Assembly (NCBI RefSeq): GCF_019458805.1
Contig: NZ_JAIBOA010000015.1
Location: 1-64,000, forward strand
Source: Actinomadura parmotrematis
GTDB lineage: Bacteria; Actinomycetota; Actinomycetes; Streptosporangiales; Streptosporangiaceae
Direction: 5' to 3'
Length of the DNA: 64,000 nt
Shown: in pieces, positions 25,331 to 33,825 of the stretch
Layout: each line of letters begins with the position of its first letter
Numbering within the stretch: the first letter of the stretch is position 1
Program-made: the position numbers and the translations under genes
The notes under the pieces: model-generated
What the model was told of the DNA's origin: nothing
Database searches by the model: none
Seen by the model: the letters and a program-made list of their open reading frames with translations, nothing else

Positions 25331-26095
25331 ATGTCGGAAGCGGTACTCACCGAAGAGGACGGCGCCGTCCTCGTCATCACCATCAACCGGCCCGAGGCCC
25401 GCAACGCCGTCAACGGCGCGGTGGCGCAGGGCATCGCGGCCGCGATGGACGAGCTGGACACCCGCAAGGACCTGTCCATCGGCGTCCTCACCGGCGCGGG
25501 CGGCACGTTCTGCTCGGGCATGGACCTGAAGGGCTTCCTCACCGGGGACAACCCGATCGTGGAGGGCCGCGGGTTCGCCGGCATCGTCGAGCGCCCCTCG
25601 GCCAAGCCGCTCATCGCGGCGGTCGAGGGCTACGCGCTCGCCGGCGGCTGCGAGGTCGCGCTGTCCTGCGACATGATCGTGGCGTCGCGGGACGCGCAGT
25701 TCGGGCTGCCCGAGCCGAAGCGCGGCCTCGTCGCGGCGGGCGGCGGCCTGCTCCGGCTGCCGCAGCGCATCCCGTTCCACATCGCGATGGAGATCGCGCT
25801 GACGGGGGACAAGTACCCGGCGGAGCGGATGGCCGAGCTCGGCTTCGTCAACCGGCTCACCGAGGCGGGCGGCGCCCTCGCCGCCGCCAAGGAGCTGGCG
25901 CTGAAGGTCGCGGAGAACGCGCCGCTGGCGCTCGCCGCCACCAAGAAGATCATCGTGGAGTCCGCGGACTGGACCGACGCCGAGGCCTGGAAGAAGCAGG
26001 GCGAGATCGTCATGCCCGTCTTCGGCTCCAAGGACGCGATGGAGGGCCCGGCCGCCTTCGCCGAGAAGCGCAAGCCCGACTGGAAGGGCGAGTAG
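25331..26095 (+). CDS. Enoyl-CoA hydratase/isomerase (crotonase) family protein
   Basis: The 254-residue crotonase has TINRPEARNAVN, the oxyanion-hole segments GTFCSGMDLKGF and AAVEGYALAGGCEVALSCD, and FGLPEPKRGLVAAGGG. In the second active-site segment, Pro occupies one of the positions where classical hydratases keep a catalytic Glu, so hydratase, isomerase or thioesterase-like activity cannot be told apart. It follows the SDR gene closely and is followed by a terminator at 26111. Confidence 0.9.
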   Translation: MSEAVLTEEDGAVLVITINRPEARNAVNGAVAQGIAAAMDELDTRKDLSIGVLTGAGGTFCSGMDLKGFLTGDNPIVEGRGFAGIVERPSAKPLIAAVEGYALAGGCEVALSCDMIVASRDAQFGLPEPKRGLVAAGGGLLRLPQRIPFHIAMEIALTGDKYPAERMAELGFVNRLTEAGGALAAAKELALKVAENAPLALAATKKIIVESADWTDAEAWKKQGEIVMPVFGSKDAMEGPAAFAEKRKPDWKGE

Positions 26096-26110
26096 CGCCT
26101 TCCTGAAGAA

Positions 26111-26142
26111 GTGCCCGGCGGCCGGCTCCGGCCGCCGGGCAC
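26111..26142 (+). terminator. Hairpin terminator after crotonase
   Basis: A perfect 14-bp stem GTGCCCGGCGGCCG / CGGCCGCCGGGCAC with a GCTC loop begins 16 bp after the stop codon. Confidence 0.8.
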
Positions 26143-26231
26143 TCTCGCGCTCGCCAGGTTCCTCTTACCAAGAGGTAAGCGTTCCCGTACTCTGCAACCG
26201 CATTCGGGGCGAGGGTCGAGGAGTGGGTGGC

Positions 26232-27317
26232 ATGGGACGGAACGTCAGGCTCGCGTCGGTCGGTACGGTGACGGCGCTGGCGTGCGCCGCCGGGGTCGCG
26301 ACGGCCGCCCCCGCGCTCGCGGCGGGCTGGCGCAACGTCGACGGGAAGGCGTCCACCGCCTTCACCGGCGGCCTCGACCGGGTGGACTTCGCGAGCAAGA
26401 ACGTCGGCTGGGCCATCGGGTCCGGCGGCTCGCTGCTGTCGCCGCGGACCCGCTTCGCCCGCTGGACGTCCGCCGGCTGGTCGGCGCAGGCCAGCCCGGT
26501 CGGGTTCGCGCCCACCGACATCGCCGTCGCCTCCGTGTCCCGGGCGTGGGCCGTCGGCTACAACCTCGACGGCGTCGTCGCCCTGTACTGGAACGGCGCC
26601 AAGTGGGCCAAGGTCGCCTACCCCGGCGCCGGCCTGCCGTCGCAGGTCGCGGCCGCCGCCGACGGGACCGCCTACTCGCTGTCGAGCCTGAACGCCAACA
26701 GCGGCGGCCTCGGCAAGGTGCTGCGCTGGACCGGCTCGGCCTGGGCCGACGCGAAGGTGGCGCTGCCCGCGTCGTCGGTCGCGACGGCCGTGGACGTCCG
26801 CTCCAAGTCGGACGTGTGGCTCGCCGGGACGACCTCGACCGGCACGGCCGTCACCGGCTGGGTCATGCACTACAACGGGACGTCGTGGAAGCGGACGGCC
26901 GTCCCCGGCTCCCTCGGCACCGCGGCCTACCAGGCCGTCCTGCACAAGATCGTGGCGGTGTCGGCGACGACCGTGTACGTGCTGCGCGACGCCCAGCAGT
27001 CGCAGACGACCAACGCGCTGCTCCGCTACGACGGCAAGACCTGGAAGACCGCGAACACGCCGCTGCTCGCCGCCGGCATCGGCCTCGCCGCCGACGGCAA
27101 GGGCGGCGCCGTCGTCCTCCGGGTGTCCACGCGGAACAAGAGCATGTACCTGCACTACAACGGGACGTCCTGGTCGACGCTGTACGGGCCGGTGCGCACG
27201 GGCGCGTCCGTGCAGGCGTCCGACATCGACCGGCGGCCGGGCACCGCGGGCGTCGTGAGCGTCGGCGCCGCCGCCAGGTCCGGCAAGAACAGCCCCTTCA
27301 TCGAGCTGTACGGCTGA
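26232..27317 (+). CDS. Secreted repeat protein, probable beta-propeller
   Basis: The 361-residue product has a signal peptide (LASVGTVTALACAAGVATAA...ALA|AG) and repeated blades with motifs such as ALYWNGAKWAKVAYPG, VMHYNGTSWKRTAVPG and MYLHYNGTSWSTLYGP, a pattern of secreted WD/Kelch-like propellers abundant in Streptosporangiales. No enzymatic residues are evident. ATG 26232 is chosen with GGAG upstream; GTG 26223 would add three residues. A short dyad CTTACC/GGTAAG lies in the promoter region (26165-26180). Confidence 0.72.
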   Translation: MGRNVRLASVGTVTALACAAGVATAAPALAAGWRNVDGKASTAFTGGLDRVDFASKNVGWAIGSGGSLLSPRTRFARWTSAGWSAQASPVGFAPTDIAVASVSRAWAVGYNLDGVVALYWNGAKWAKVAYPGAGLPSQVAAAADGTAYSLSSLNANSGGLGKVLRWTGSAWADAKVALPASSVATAVDVRSKSDVWLAGTTSTGTAVTGWVMHYNGTSWKRTAVPGSLGTAAYQAVLHKIVAVSATTVYVLRDAQQSQTTNALLRYDGKTWKTANTPLLAAGIGLAADGKGGAVVLRVSTRNKSMYLHYNGTSWSTLYGPVRTGASVQASDIDRRPGTAGVVSVGAAARSGKNSPFIELYG

Positions 27318-27335
27318 CGGCGGCGCCCGCGCGGG

Positions 27336-27920
27336 TCAGCCCTGGAGCTGGTTGTAGATCTGCGTGCCGAGGCTGCTCGCGCGCTGGGCGGTGGAGCGCA
27401 GCGGCATCCGCTCGGCGCCCGGGTCCGCCCCGCCGTTGATCCAGGCGAGGACCTGCCCGTGGGCATCGGCGAGCGCCCGCAGCCCCTGGCGGAACAGCTG
27501 CCGGCCCTGCGCGGGGTCGGCCGCCTGCTCCGCCTGGGTGCGCCGGTTCAGGGCGGTCCCGATCGCGGCCTGCGCGGTGGTGTGGTGCTGCCCGGCCGCG
27601 GCGGCGAGGGCGGGCACGGTCTGCTGGACGGTCATGAGGCGGCCCGCCAGGCTGGTGGTGAGGCCGAGCAGCGTGTGGTAGCCGGCCTGCACGTCGTCGG
27701 ACGTGCCGACCTCGTACGCGCCGTTCGCGAGGGCGCCGGGGAGCCCGGCGTCGGCCGCCGACCCGAACAGCGACGAGTGGTCGGGGGCGCCCTCGTCCGA
27801 CCAGCGGTAGGAGTAGCCGCCGGTGCCGGTGTCCAGGCGCCGGAACCAGATCCGGCCGTTCACCGCCGGGTGCCACTGGTCGATGAAGTACTGGTCGCCC
27901 CGCGTCGTCCGCCACGCCAT
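27336..27920 (-). CDS. Hypothetical protein
   Basis: The 194-residue protein begins MAWRTTRGDQYFIDQWHPAV and has an aromatic-rich N-terminal third and an Ala/Gln/His-rich helical C-terminal part (residues ~85-190) likely to form a helical bundle. There is no signal peptide or membrane helix. I do not recognise the family. It is convergent with the secreted repeat protein gene, the stop codons being 18 bp apart. Confidence 0.6.
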   Translation of the reverse strand: MAWRTTRGDQYFIDQWHPAVNGRIWFRRLDTGTGGYSYRWSDEGAPDHSSLFGSAADAGLPGALANGAYEVGTSDDVQAGYHTLLGLTTSLAGRLMTVQQTVPALAAAAGQHHTTAQAAIGTALNRRTQAEQAADPAQGRQLFRQGLRALADAHGQVLAWINGGADPGAERMPLRSTAQRASSLGTQIYNQLQG

Positions 27921-28076
27921 CGCTCTCCCCGTTCCCTCGCCGTCGCTGTGACCTCATGATGCGCACCCGCCGTGATCCCGTGGGGACTCCGGGCGATAAT
28001 CGCCGATTACGGTCAGCGGCCTTGGCGTCACCGTCCGCGTGAGGTACGGGCCGCGCGGCGGGCAGGCAGAGGGCCT

Positions 28077-28091
28077 TCAGGGTTCTCTCAG
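28077..28091 (+). promoter_or_regulatory. Response-regulator box: TCAG direct repeat, 11-bp period
   Basis: TCAG occurs at 28077 and 28088, exactly 11 bp apart (TTCAGGGTTCTCTCAGG), 41 bp before the response regulator start. OmpR/PhoP-type regulators bind such one-turn direct repeats as head-to-tail dimers, so autoregulation is likely. The same spacing recurs upstream of the protease gene. Confidence 0.6.
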
Positions 28092-28131
28092 GTTGGTGTG
28101 CCAGCCTCGGCGGTGACCTGGAGGGGGTCCC

Positions 28132-28860
28132 GTGGCTGAACGCACGCTCGGTGCCGTCCCGGGCAGGACGCCCGAGGCGCGCCTGCTCGTCGTCGAGGAC
28201 GAGCCGAACATCCTGGAGCTGCTCGCCGGCAGCCTCCGCTTCACCGGCTTCGACGTGGTCACCGCGACCAACGGCGCCGACGCGGTGCAGGCGGCGCGGC
28301 GGCACCGGCCCGACCTCGTCGTGCTGGACGTCATGCTGCCCGACATCGACGGGTTCGACGTCGCGCGGCGGCTCCGCTCGGGCGGCGACCACACCCCGGT
28401 GCTGTTCCTCACCGCCCGCGACGCGGTGCAGGACCGGATCAAGGGCCTGACGATCGGCGGCGACGACTACGTCACCAAGCCGTTCAGCCTGGAGGAGGTC
28501 ATCGCGCGCATCCGCGCGGTGCTCCGCCGGTTCCGCGGCGGCGCCGCCGAGCCGCCGCCGCGCCGGGTGTTCGCCGACGTCGAGCTGGACGAGGACGCGC
28601 ACGAGGTGTGGCGCGGCGGCAAGGTCGTCCAGCTGTCGCCCACCGAGTTCAAGCTGCTGCGCTACTTCATGGCGAACGCCGGGCGCGTCCTGTCCAAGGC
28701 GCAGATCCTGGACCACGTGTGGAACTACGACTTCCAGGGCGACGCCGGCATCGTCGAGTCCTACGTGTCGGCGCTCCGCCGCAAGGTCGACAACACCGAG
28801 CCGCGGCTCATCCACACCCTGCGGGGCGTCGGGTACGTGCTGCGCGAGCCGCCGGGCTGA
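28132..28860 (+). CDS. OmpR/PhoP-family response regulator
   Basis: The 242-residue regulator has a receiver domain (VEDEPNI acidic pair, phospho-Asp in VVLDVMLPD at about residue 66, Thr in FLTARD, Lys in VTKPFSLEE) and an OmpR winged helix ending LIHTLRGVGYVLREP. The C-terminal domain closely resembles mycobacterial PhoP (LSPTEFKLLRYF, KAQILDHVWNYDF). GTG 28132 has GGAGGGGG upstream. The sensor kinase starts 7 bp after the stop, so they form one operon, with an HtrA-type protease next. Confidence 0.92.
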   Translation: MAERTLGAVPGRTPEARLLVVEDEPNILELLAGSLRFTGFDVVTATNGADAVQAARRHRPDLVVLDVMLPDIDGFDVARRLRSGGDHTPVLFLTARDAVQDRIKGLTIGGDDYVTKPFSLEEVIARIRAVLRRFRGGAAEPPPRRVFADVELDEDAHEVWRGGKVVQLSPTEFKLLRYFMANAGRVLSKAQILDHVWNYDFQGDAGIVESYVSALRRKVDNTEPRLIHTLRGVGYVLREPPG

Positions 28861-28867
28861 CCCGCCG

Positions 28868-30319
28868 GTGGACCTGCGGGGAGCCCTCGGCCGGGTGCCG
28901 CTGCGCACCAAGCTGATCGCGGGCATGCTGGCGCTGGTGCTGCTCGGCCTCGCGGTGATGAGCGTGGCCGGCGCGTTCGTGCTGCGCGGCTACCTCATGG
29001 GGCGCGCCGACGACCAGCTCCGCACGACGTCCGTGAAGATCGTCCGGCAGCTCGTGGAGGGGCGGCAGCTGGACGAGCCGCGCACCGGGGTGCGCCTGCA
29101 CGCGCCGAGCGAGATGTACGTCCGGGTCACCGACGCCTACGGCGCCGTCCGGCCGGGCGAGCAGAGCTACTGGGGCGACGGCGGGCCGCACCTGCCCGGC
29201 GGCCTCGCCGCGCGCCTCGGCGAGACGTTCACCGTGCCGGGGCAGGGCGGCTCCCGGTCGGACTGGCGGGTGCACGCCGTGCGGCTGCCCGACGGGGGCC
29301 TGCTCGTCACCGCGCTCCCGCTCGACGAGATCGACAGCACCGTCGGGCGGCTCGCGCTCATCGACGCGTTCGTCGGCGTCGCCGTCCTCGCCGTCCTCGC
29401 CGGGCTCGGCGTCTGGGTGGTGCGGGCGAGCCTGCGGCCGCTCGCGGCGATGGAGGAGACCGCCGGGGCGATCGCGGCGGGCGACCTGTCGCGCCGGGTG
29501 CCGGCCGCCGACGGCCGCACCGAGGTCGGCCGGCTCGCCGGGTCCATCAACGGGATGCTCGCCCAGATCGAGGCGGCGTTCGGCGCCCGCGCCGTGTCGG
29601 AGGCGGCGGCGCGCCGGTCGGAGGAGCGGATGCGGCGGTTCGTCGCCGACGCCTCGCACGAGCTGCGGACGCCGCTCACCGCCATCCGCGGGTTCGCCGA
29701 GTTCTACCGGCAGGGCGCCGCCCGCACCCCCGCGGAGCTGGACCGGCTGATCGGGCGGATCGAGAGCACCGCCGCCCGGATGGGCCTGCTCGTCGAGGAC
29801 CTGCTGCTCCTCGCCCGCCTCGACCGGCAGCGGCCGATCGAGCGCCGCCCGGTGGACCTGCTCGCCGTCGCCGCCGAGTCGGTGCAGGAGGCCCGGGTGA
29901 CCGCGCCGGGCCGCGACCTCGCCCTGACCGTGCACGGCAGTGTCGCCTTCCAGGTGCTCGGCGACGAGCCGCGCCTCCGGCAGGTCGTCGGGAACCTGCT
30001 GTCCAACGCCGTCGCGCACACCCCCGACGGCACCCCGATCGGCGTCGCGCTGCGGCCCGGCGGCCTGCGCGGCGCGCCCGCCGCCGTCATCGAGATCGCC
30101 GACGCGGGGCCCGGCCTCACGCCCGAGCAGCGCGAGCGGGTCTTCGAGCGGTTCTACCGGGCCGACCGGGCCCGCTCGCGCGAGGACGGCGGCACCGGCC
30201 TCGGCCTCGCCATCGTGGCGGCGCTCGTCGCCGCGCACCGGGGCCTGGTCGAGGTCGAGTCCGAGCCCGGCGAGGGCGCGGTGTTCCGCGTCCTGCTGGC
30301 GCTGGACGAGGGCGCCTGA
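28868..30319 (+). CDS. Sensor histidine kinase
   Basis: The 483-residue kinase has a transmembrane helix near residues 18-38, an extracytoplasmic loop of about 120 residues, a second helix (~160-185), a HAMP linker, a HisKA domain with phospho-acceptor His in VADASHELRTPLTAIRG (about residue 263), and an HATPase with N-box (LLSNAVAHTPDG) and G-boxes (DAGPGL, GGTGLGLAIV). It pairs with the PhoP-like regulator just upstream. The loop is likely to sense an envelope signal. Confidence 0.92.
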   Translation: MDLRGALGRVPLRTKLIAGMLALVLLGLAVMSVAGAFVLRGYLMGRADDQLRTTSVKIVRQLVEGRQLDEPRTGVRLHAPSEMYVRVTDAYGAVRPGEQSYWGDGGPHLPGGLAARLGETFTVPGQGGSRSDWRVHAVRLPDGGLLVTALPLDEIDSTVGRLALIDAFVGVAVLAVLAGLGVWVVRASLRPLAAMEETAGAIAAGDLSRRVPAADGRTEVGRLAGSINGMLAQIEAAFGARAVSEAAARRSEERMRRFVADASHELRTPLTAIRGFAEFYRQGAARTPAELDRLIGRIESTAARMGLLVEDLLLLARLDRQRPIERRPVDLLAVAAESVQEARVTAPGRDLALTVHGSVAFQVLGDEPRLRQVVGNLLSNAVAHTPDGTPIGVALRPGGLRGAPAAVIEIADAGPGLTPEQRERVFERFYRADRARSREDGGTGLGLAIVAALVAAHRGLVEVESEPGEGAVFRVLLALDEGA

Positions 30320-30329
30320 GCCCGCTCTC

Positions 30330-30366
30330 TCAGACAAGCTTGGGATCCGTTTCAGAAAGCGTTCAG
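30330..30366 (+). promoter_or_regulatory. TCAG repeat array, 11-bp register (distal)
   Basis: TCAG is found at 30330, 30352 and 30363; the spacings are 22 and 11 bp, so all sites lie on one 11-bp register (the skipped site at 30341 reads TGGG). It is located between the kinase stop and the protease gene and matches the box upstream of the response regulator. Confidence 0.6.
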
Positions 30367-30510
30367 ATTCGCCGTGTTCCCTGGTCGGCACAGGGCGCCC
30401 CCTGGTCCCCGAGGGTCGATCGGGGGTGCGCGCCCTGGCCAGGCCACCGCGGTCCGGGAGCGCACGCCGCACGCTCCCGGGCCGCGGTCTCAGGAAGGGG
30501 GGCGGGCTTT

Positions 30511-30547
30511 TCAGACGCCTCTCAGACGGACCTCAGCGGTGGATCAG
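30511..30547 (+). promoter_or_regulatory. TCAG repeat array, 11-bp register (proximal)
   Basis: Four TCAG units occur at 30511, 30522, 30533 and 30544, each exactly 11 bp apart, 49 bp before the protease start. This is a strong candidate for cooperative binding by the PhoP-like regulator. Confidence 0.7.
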
Positions 30548-30595
30548 ATTCCTCCGGCAATGTCGGTGATGACGGAAACGGCAGGGGGAGTTCAG

Positions 30596-31570
30596 ATGAG
30601 CGAGGAGCAGGGCGGCGCGCCGGCGCAGCACTCCGGGGCCTACGCCGGGAGTCACACGCCGTGGACGGCGCCGCACGCGCCGAACGCGCAGTACGCGCCG
30701 TGGGGGATGGAACCGCAGGCGCCGGAGCGGCAGGACGGGCCGCGCCGCGGCTGGTCGCTGCGGCGCAAGCTCGCGGCGGTGGGGGCGGCCGGGGCGCTCG
30801 CGCTCGGCGCGGGCTCGGCGGGCGCCGCCGTCGCGGTGTCGCTGGTGGACGGGAACACCGTCTACTCCAGCCCGACCGCCGTGTCGGGCGCGTCCACGAC
30901 GGGCGGCTCGACCACCCAGGTCGCCGCCGCCGTCTCGCCGAGCGTCGTGTCGCTGCAGACGCAGGACGGCTCGGGGTCGGGCATCGTCCTCCGCTCCGAC
31001 GGCATGATCATGACGAACGCGCACGTCGTGTCCGGGGCCACCCAGGTCTCGGTGAAGTTCAGCGACGGCAAGACCGCGACGGCCAGGGTGCTCGGCAGCG
31101 ACACCTCGACCGACATCGCGGTGGTGCAGGCGTCGGGGGTGTCCGGGCTGAAGCCGATCACCTTCGGGGACAGCGGCTCGGTCGCCGTCGGCGACGCGGT
31201 GCTCGCCGTCGGCAGCCCGCTCGGCCTCGACGGGTCGGTCACCTCGGGCATCGTCAGCGCGCTCGGCCGCGAGATCCAGGAGGAGAGCGACTCGCAGAGC
31301 GAGCAGCAGCAGGGCTTCCCCGGCTGGCAGGGGCAGCAGTCGCAGCAGCGGACCGCCACGACCACGATCAAGAACGCGATCCAGACGGACGCGGCGATCA
31401 ACCCGGGCAACTCCGGGGGCGCGCTGGTCAACGGCGCCGGGCAGCTCATCGGGGTGAACACCGCGATCGCCACGTCCGGCAGCGACTCGGGGAGCATCGG
31501 CGTGGGGTTCGCGATCCCCTCCGCCACCGCCAAGGCCGCCGCCGAGACGATCATCTCGGCGGCCGTCTAG
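30596..31570 (+). CDS. Membrane-anchored HtrA/DegP-like serine protease, no PDZ domain
   Basis: The 324-residue protein has a Pro/Gln-rich cytoplasmic tail, one transmembrane segment (LAAVGAAGALALGAGSAGAA, about residues 62-81) and a trypsin-like domain with His in TNAHVV (~142), Asp in STDIAVV (~172) and Ser in INPGNSGGAL (~271). The domain ends soon after the SIGVGFAIPS strand, so the usual PDZ domain is missing. A Gln/Ser-rich insert (residues ~230-250) lies before the Ser. ATG 30596 has AGGGGGAG upstream. Its location after the PhoP-like pair and the repeated TCAG boxes suggests control by that system in envelope quality control. Confidence 0.9.
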   Translation: MSEEQGGAPAQHSGAYAGSHTPWTAPHAPNAQYAPWGMEPQAPERQDGPRRGWSLRRKLAAVGAAGALALGAGSAGAAVAVSLVDGNTVYSSPTAVSGASTTGGSTTQVAAAVSPSVVSLQTQDGSGSGIVLRSDGMIMTNAHVVSGATQVSVKFSDGKTATARVLGSDTSTDIAVVQASGVSGLKPITFGDSGSVAVGDAVLAVGSPLGLDGSVTSGIVSALGREIQEESDSQSEQQQGFPGWQGQQSQQRTATTTIKNAIQTDAAINPGNSGGALVNGAGQLIGVNTAIATSGSDSGSIGVGFAIPSATAKAAAETIISAAV

Positions 31571-31581
31571 ATCGCGCGGTC

Positions 31582-31810
31582 TTCACCGGCGGCGCCGTCC
31601 GTGCAAGGGCTCTGGGGGGAGCGGGCGGACGGGCGGCGCCGCCGGTGAAAAAGGTCGGCGGGACCGGGCCGGGTCCCCGCCGACCGGCATGGGAGGCACG
31701 GCCGCGCGGACGCCCTGCTGTCCGCGCGGCCGTGTGCCGCCCGAAACGAACGAGGCGCCCTGTGCGCGCCGTTCCCGCTGGGGAGGGAACGGCGCGCACA
31801 GGGCGCCTCG
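31582..31810. repeat. Cluster of four strong hairpins between convergent genes
   Basis: Four inverted repeats occur in series: 31582-31596/31635-31649 (15 bp perfect), 31653-31665/31672-31685 (13 bp, one bulge), 31697-31711/31720-31734 (15 bp perfect) and 31751-31776/31785-31810 (26 bp perfect, 8-base loop, extended by CCGAAA/TTTCGG). The last lies 20 bp from the MpaB-family stop and probably acts as a bidirectional terminator; four in series is more than termination requires. Confidence 0.8.
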
Positions 31811-31829
31811 ACGTTTTCGGGGGAACGGC

Positions 31830-32678
31830 TCAGGACGTGGCGCCGGTGACTCCCAGCGCGGGACGCCGCGGCGCGTCCAGCTTGGCGAGCATCCGCCGCG
31901 TGCTGCTCAGGTAGTGGTCGCGGGGCGCGGTGCGGATCCGCAGCGGCAGGCGCGGGTAGACGGCGGCGAGGGCGCCGACCAGCAGGCGGAAGCGGCGCTC
32001 GCGCGCGGCGTCCCACGTCCAGCCGTACTGCTCGCGGATCGGCGCGGGCATCAGGCCGGCGGTGAGGAGCCGGACGGCGGCGAGGCCCGGCCGGGCGGCG
32101 GCGCCCGCGCCCGCGGGCAGCTTGGGGTACAGCACCTGGTCGGCGATGGCCCGGGACGCGTCGGTGATCTCCAGGTCCCGCAGCATGCCGGCGTAGTAGC
32201 GGCGGAAGGCCGGGTAGTCGGCGGGCGGCCGGTCCGCGGGGCAGCCGAGGATCGTCGCGTACACCTTGCACTGCTGGTAGTACTCCTCCAGCTCGGCCGG
32301 GGTGAGCGCGCGGCGGAAGACGAGCTGGTAGACCTGCACGGCCACCGCGTACAGCGTCGCCATGACCCAGACCTGGAGCTCGGGGTCGTTGGCCTCGTAG
32401 CCGGGGCCGGTGATCTTGCCGTGCCCCCGGGTGACCAGGTCGCTGAACCGGGCGGCCTCCTCGCGGGTGCCGAACTGGACGGCGTAGAGCCAGCCCATGG
32501 TGTTGCGGAGCCGCCGGACCGGGTCGTCGGCGGTATAGCTGTGGTCGTAGACGCCCTGGGCGACCTTGGGGTGCGCCGTCTGGAGGAGGGACGCGACGCC
32601 GCCCGCGGCGATGAGCAGGCCCTCGCGGCTCACCACGCGGATGACGTCGTCGTCGCGGAACAGTCCGTCGTCGGTCAT
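31830..32678 (-). CDS. DUF2236 (MpaB-type) oxygenase family protein
   Basis: The 282-residue helical protein has features of the MpaB/latex-clearing-like DUF2236 family: HPKVAQGVYDHSYTADDP and a GWLYAVQFGT segment with conserved His and Arg, plus FRRYYAGML and WTWDAARERR. Members are haem-containing or haem-like oxygenases, mostly uncharacterised. I prefer ATG 32678: a TACAAT hexamer (minus strand, 32691-32686) ends 7 nt upstream, fitting a leaderless mRNA, whereas ATG 32687 has no signal. It is transcribed toward the hairpin cluster. Confidence 0.82.
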   Translation of the reverse strand: MTDDGLFRDDDVIRVVSREGLLIAAGGVASLLQTAHPKVAQGVYDHSYTADDPVRRLRNTMGWLYAVQFGTREEAARFSDLVTRGHGKITGPGYEANDPELQVWVMATLYAVAVQVYQLVFRRALTPAELEEYYQQCKVYATILGCPADRPPADYPAFRRYYAGMLRDLEITDASRAIADQVLYPKLPAGAGAAARPGLAAVRLLTAGLMPAPIREQYGWTWDAARERRFRLLVGALAAVYPRLPLRIRTAPRDHYLSSTRRMLAKLDAPRRPALGVTGATS

Positions 32679-32772
32679 GCCGATCATTGTAAGTAAGCAC
32701 TTGCATATGCACCAGGGCGGCCCTGCGGAAATGCATGCGACATGATCGGGTACCGGCGGGGATAATCGGAGC

Positions 32773-33198
32773 ATGCCCGACACGATCCACGTCCGCGGCT
32801 CGGTCTCCATCCCGGAGTCCGAGCTGTCCTGGCGTTTCTCCCGCTCCTCGGGGCCGGGCGGGCAGCATGTGAACACGAGCGCCACCGCCGCCGAGCTGTC
32901 CTTCGACGTCGCGAACTCGCCGTCGCTGCCCGAGCCGCTCCGGCAGCGCGCCCTGGAGCGCCTGCACGGGCGCCTCGTCCGCGGCGTCCTCAGCATCCGC
33001 GCCGAGGAGTACCGCTCCCAGCAGCGCAACCGCGACGCCGCCCGCGAGCGCCTCGCCGCCCTGCTGTCCGAGGCGATCGCGCCGCCGCCGAAGAAGCGCA
33101 TCCCGAAGAAGATCCCGCGCGGCCTCAACGAGCGGCGGCTGGCCGACAAGAAGCGACGCTCCGACGTCAAGCGCCAGCGCCGGTCCCGCTGGGACTGA
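32773..33198 (+). CDS. arfB: Alternative ribosome-rescue factor ArfB (peptidyl-tRNA hydrolase)
   Basis: The 141-residue protein has the release-factor GGQ motif (SGPGGQHVN, Gly29-Gly30-Gln31) in an RF domain without codon-recognition domains, and a Lys/Arg-rich C-terminal tail that would enter the empty mRNA channel. This is the ArfB/YaeJ architecture that frees ribosomes stalled without a stop codon. No Shine-Dalgarno at usual spacing; GATAAT ends 6 nt before ATG 32773. The deformylase gene is convergent, the stop codons being 9 bp apart. Confidence 0.9.
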   Translation: MPDTIHVRGSVSIPESELSWRFSRSSGPGGQHVNTSATAAELSFDVANSPSLPEPLRQRALERLHGRLVRGVLSIRAEEYRSQQRNRDAARERLAALLSEAIAPPPKKRIPKKIPRGLNERRLADKKRRSDVKRQRRSRWD

Positions 33199-33207
33199 CC
33201 CCGCCCG

Positions 33208-33762
33208 TCAGCCGCGGGCGGACTCGCGGATGGCGCGCATCGCGGCGCGGCGGGCGTCGCCGTCCAGCCCGTCGACGTAGACGCGGCCGTCCAGGTGGCC
33301 GGTCTCGTGCTGGAGGCAGCGGGCGAAGTAGCCGGTGCCCTCGACCCGGACCGGCCGGCCCTTGGCGTCGACGCCCTCGACGACGGCGTGCGCGTACCGC
33401 GGCGTGTCGAAGCGCAGGCCCGGCAGCGACAGGCAGCCCTCGGGCTCGACGAGCGTGTCGCCGTCCGCGGCGACCAGCACCGGGTTCACGACGTGGCCGA
33501 CGTGGCGGCGCCCCTTGTCGTCCTCGCAGTCGTAGACGAACAGGCTGCGCGCGAGGCCGATCTGGTTGCCGGCGAGGCCGGCGCCCTCGGCCTCGTACAT
33601 GGTGACGAACATGTCGTCGACGAGGCGCTCCAGCGCCGCGTCGAAGGTGCGGACCGGGTCGCACGCGGTGCGCAGCACCGGGTCGCCGAGCCGCCGGATG
33701 GGACGGGCCGTGCCGGGGTGGCCCGCGCCCCGGGCCCGGCCGCGGGGGGTCGCTCTCGCCAT
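33208..33762 (-). CDS. def: Peptide deformylase
   Basis: The 184-residue enzyme has all three PDF motifs: GAGLAGNQIG (canonical GxGLAAxQ with Gly for the second Ala), EGCLSLPG (metal Cys) and QHETGHLDG (HExxH metal/base). It removes the formyl group from new proteins. The Ala-to-Gly change is seen in secondary PDFs, so this may not be the only copy. A TAGAAT hexamer ends 7 nt before ATG 33762, suggesting a leaderless transcript. Confidence 0.92.
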   Translation of the reverse strand: MARATPRGRARGAGHPGTARPIRRLGDPVLRTACDPVRTFDAALERLVDDMFVTMYEAEGAGLAGNQIGLARSLFVYDCEDDKGRRHVGHVVNPVLVAADGDTLVEPEGCLSLPGLRFDTPRYAHAVVEGVDAKGRPVRVEGTGYFARCLQHETGHLDGRVYVDGLDGDARRAAMRAIRESARG

Positions 33763-33825
33763 GAGCGCGATTCTACGAACCGGGCGCGGCGCCCCGCGAA
33801 TCCGCGGAACGCCGCCCCGCCCGGC

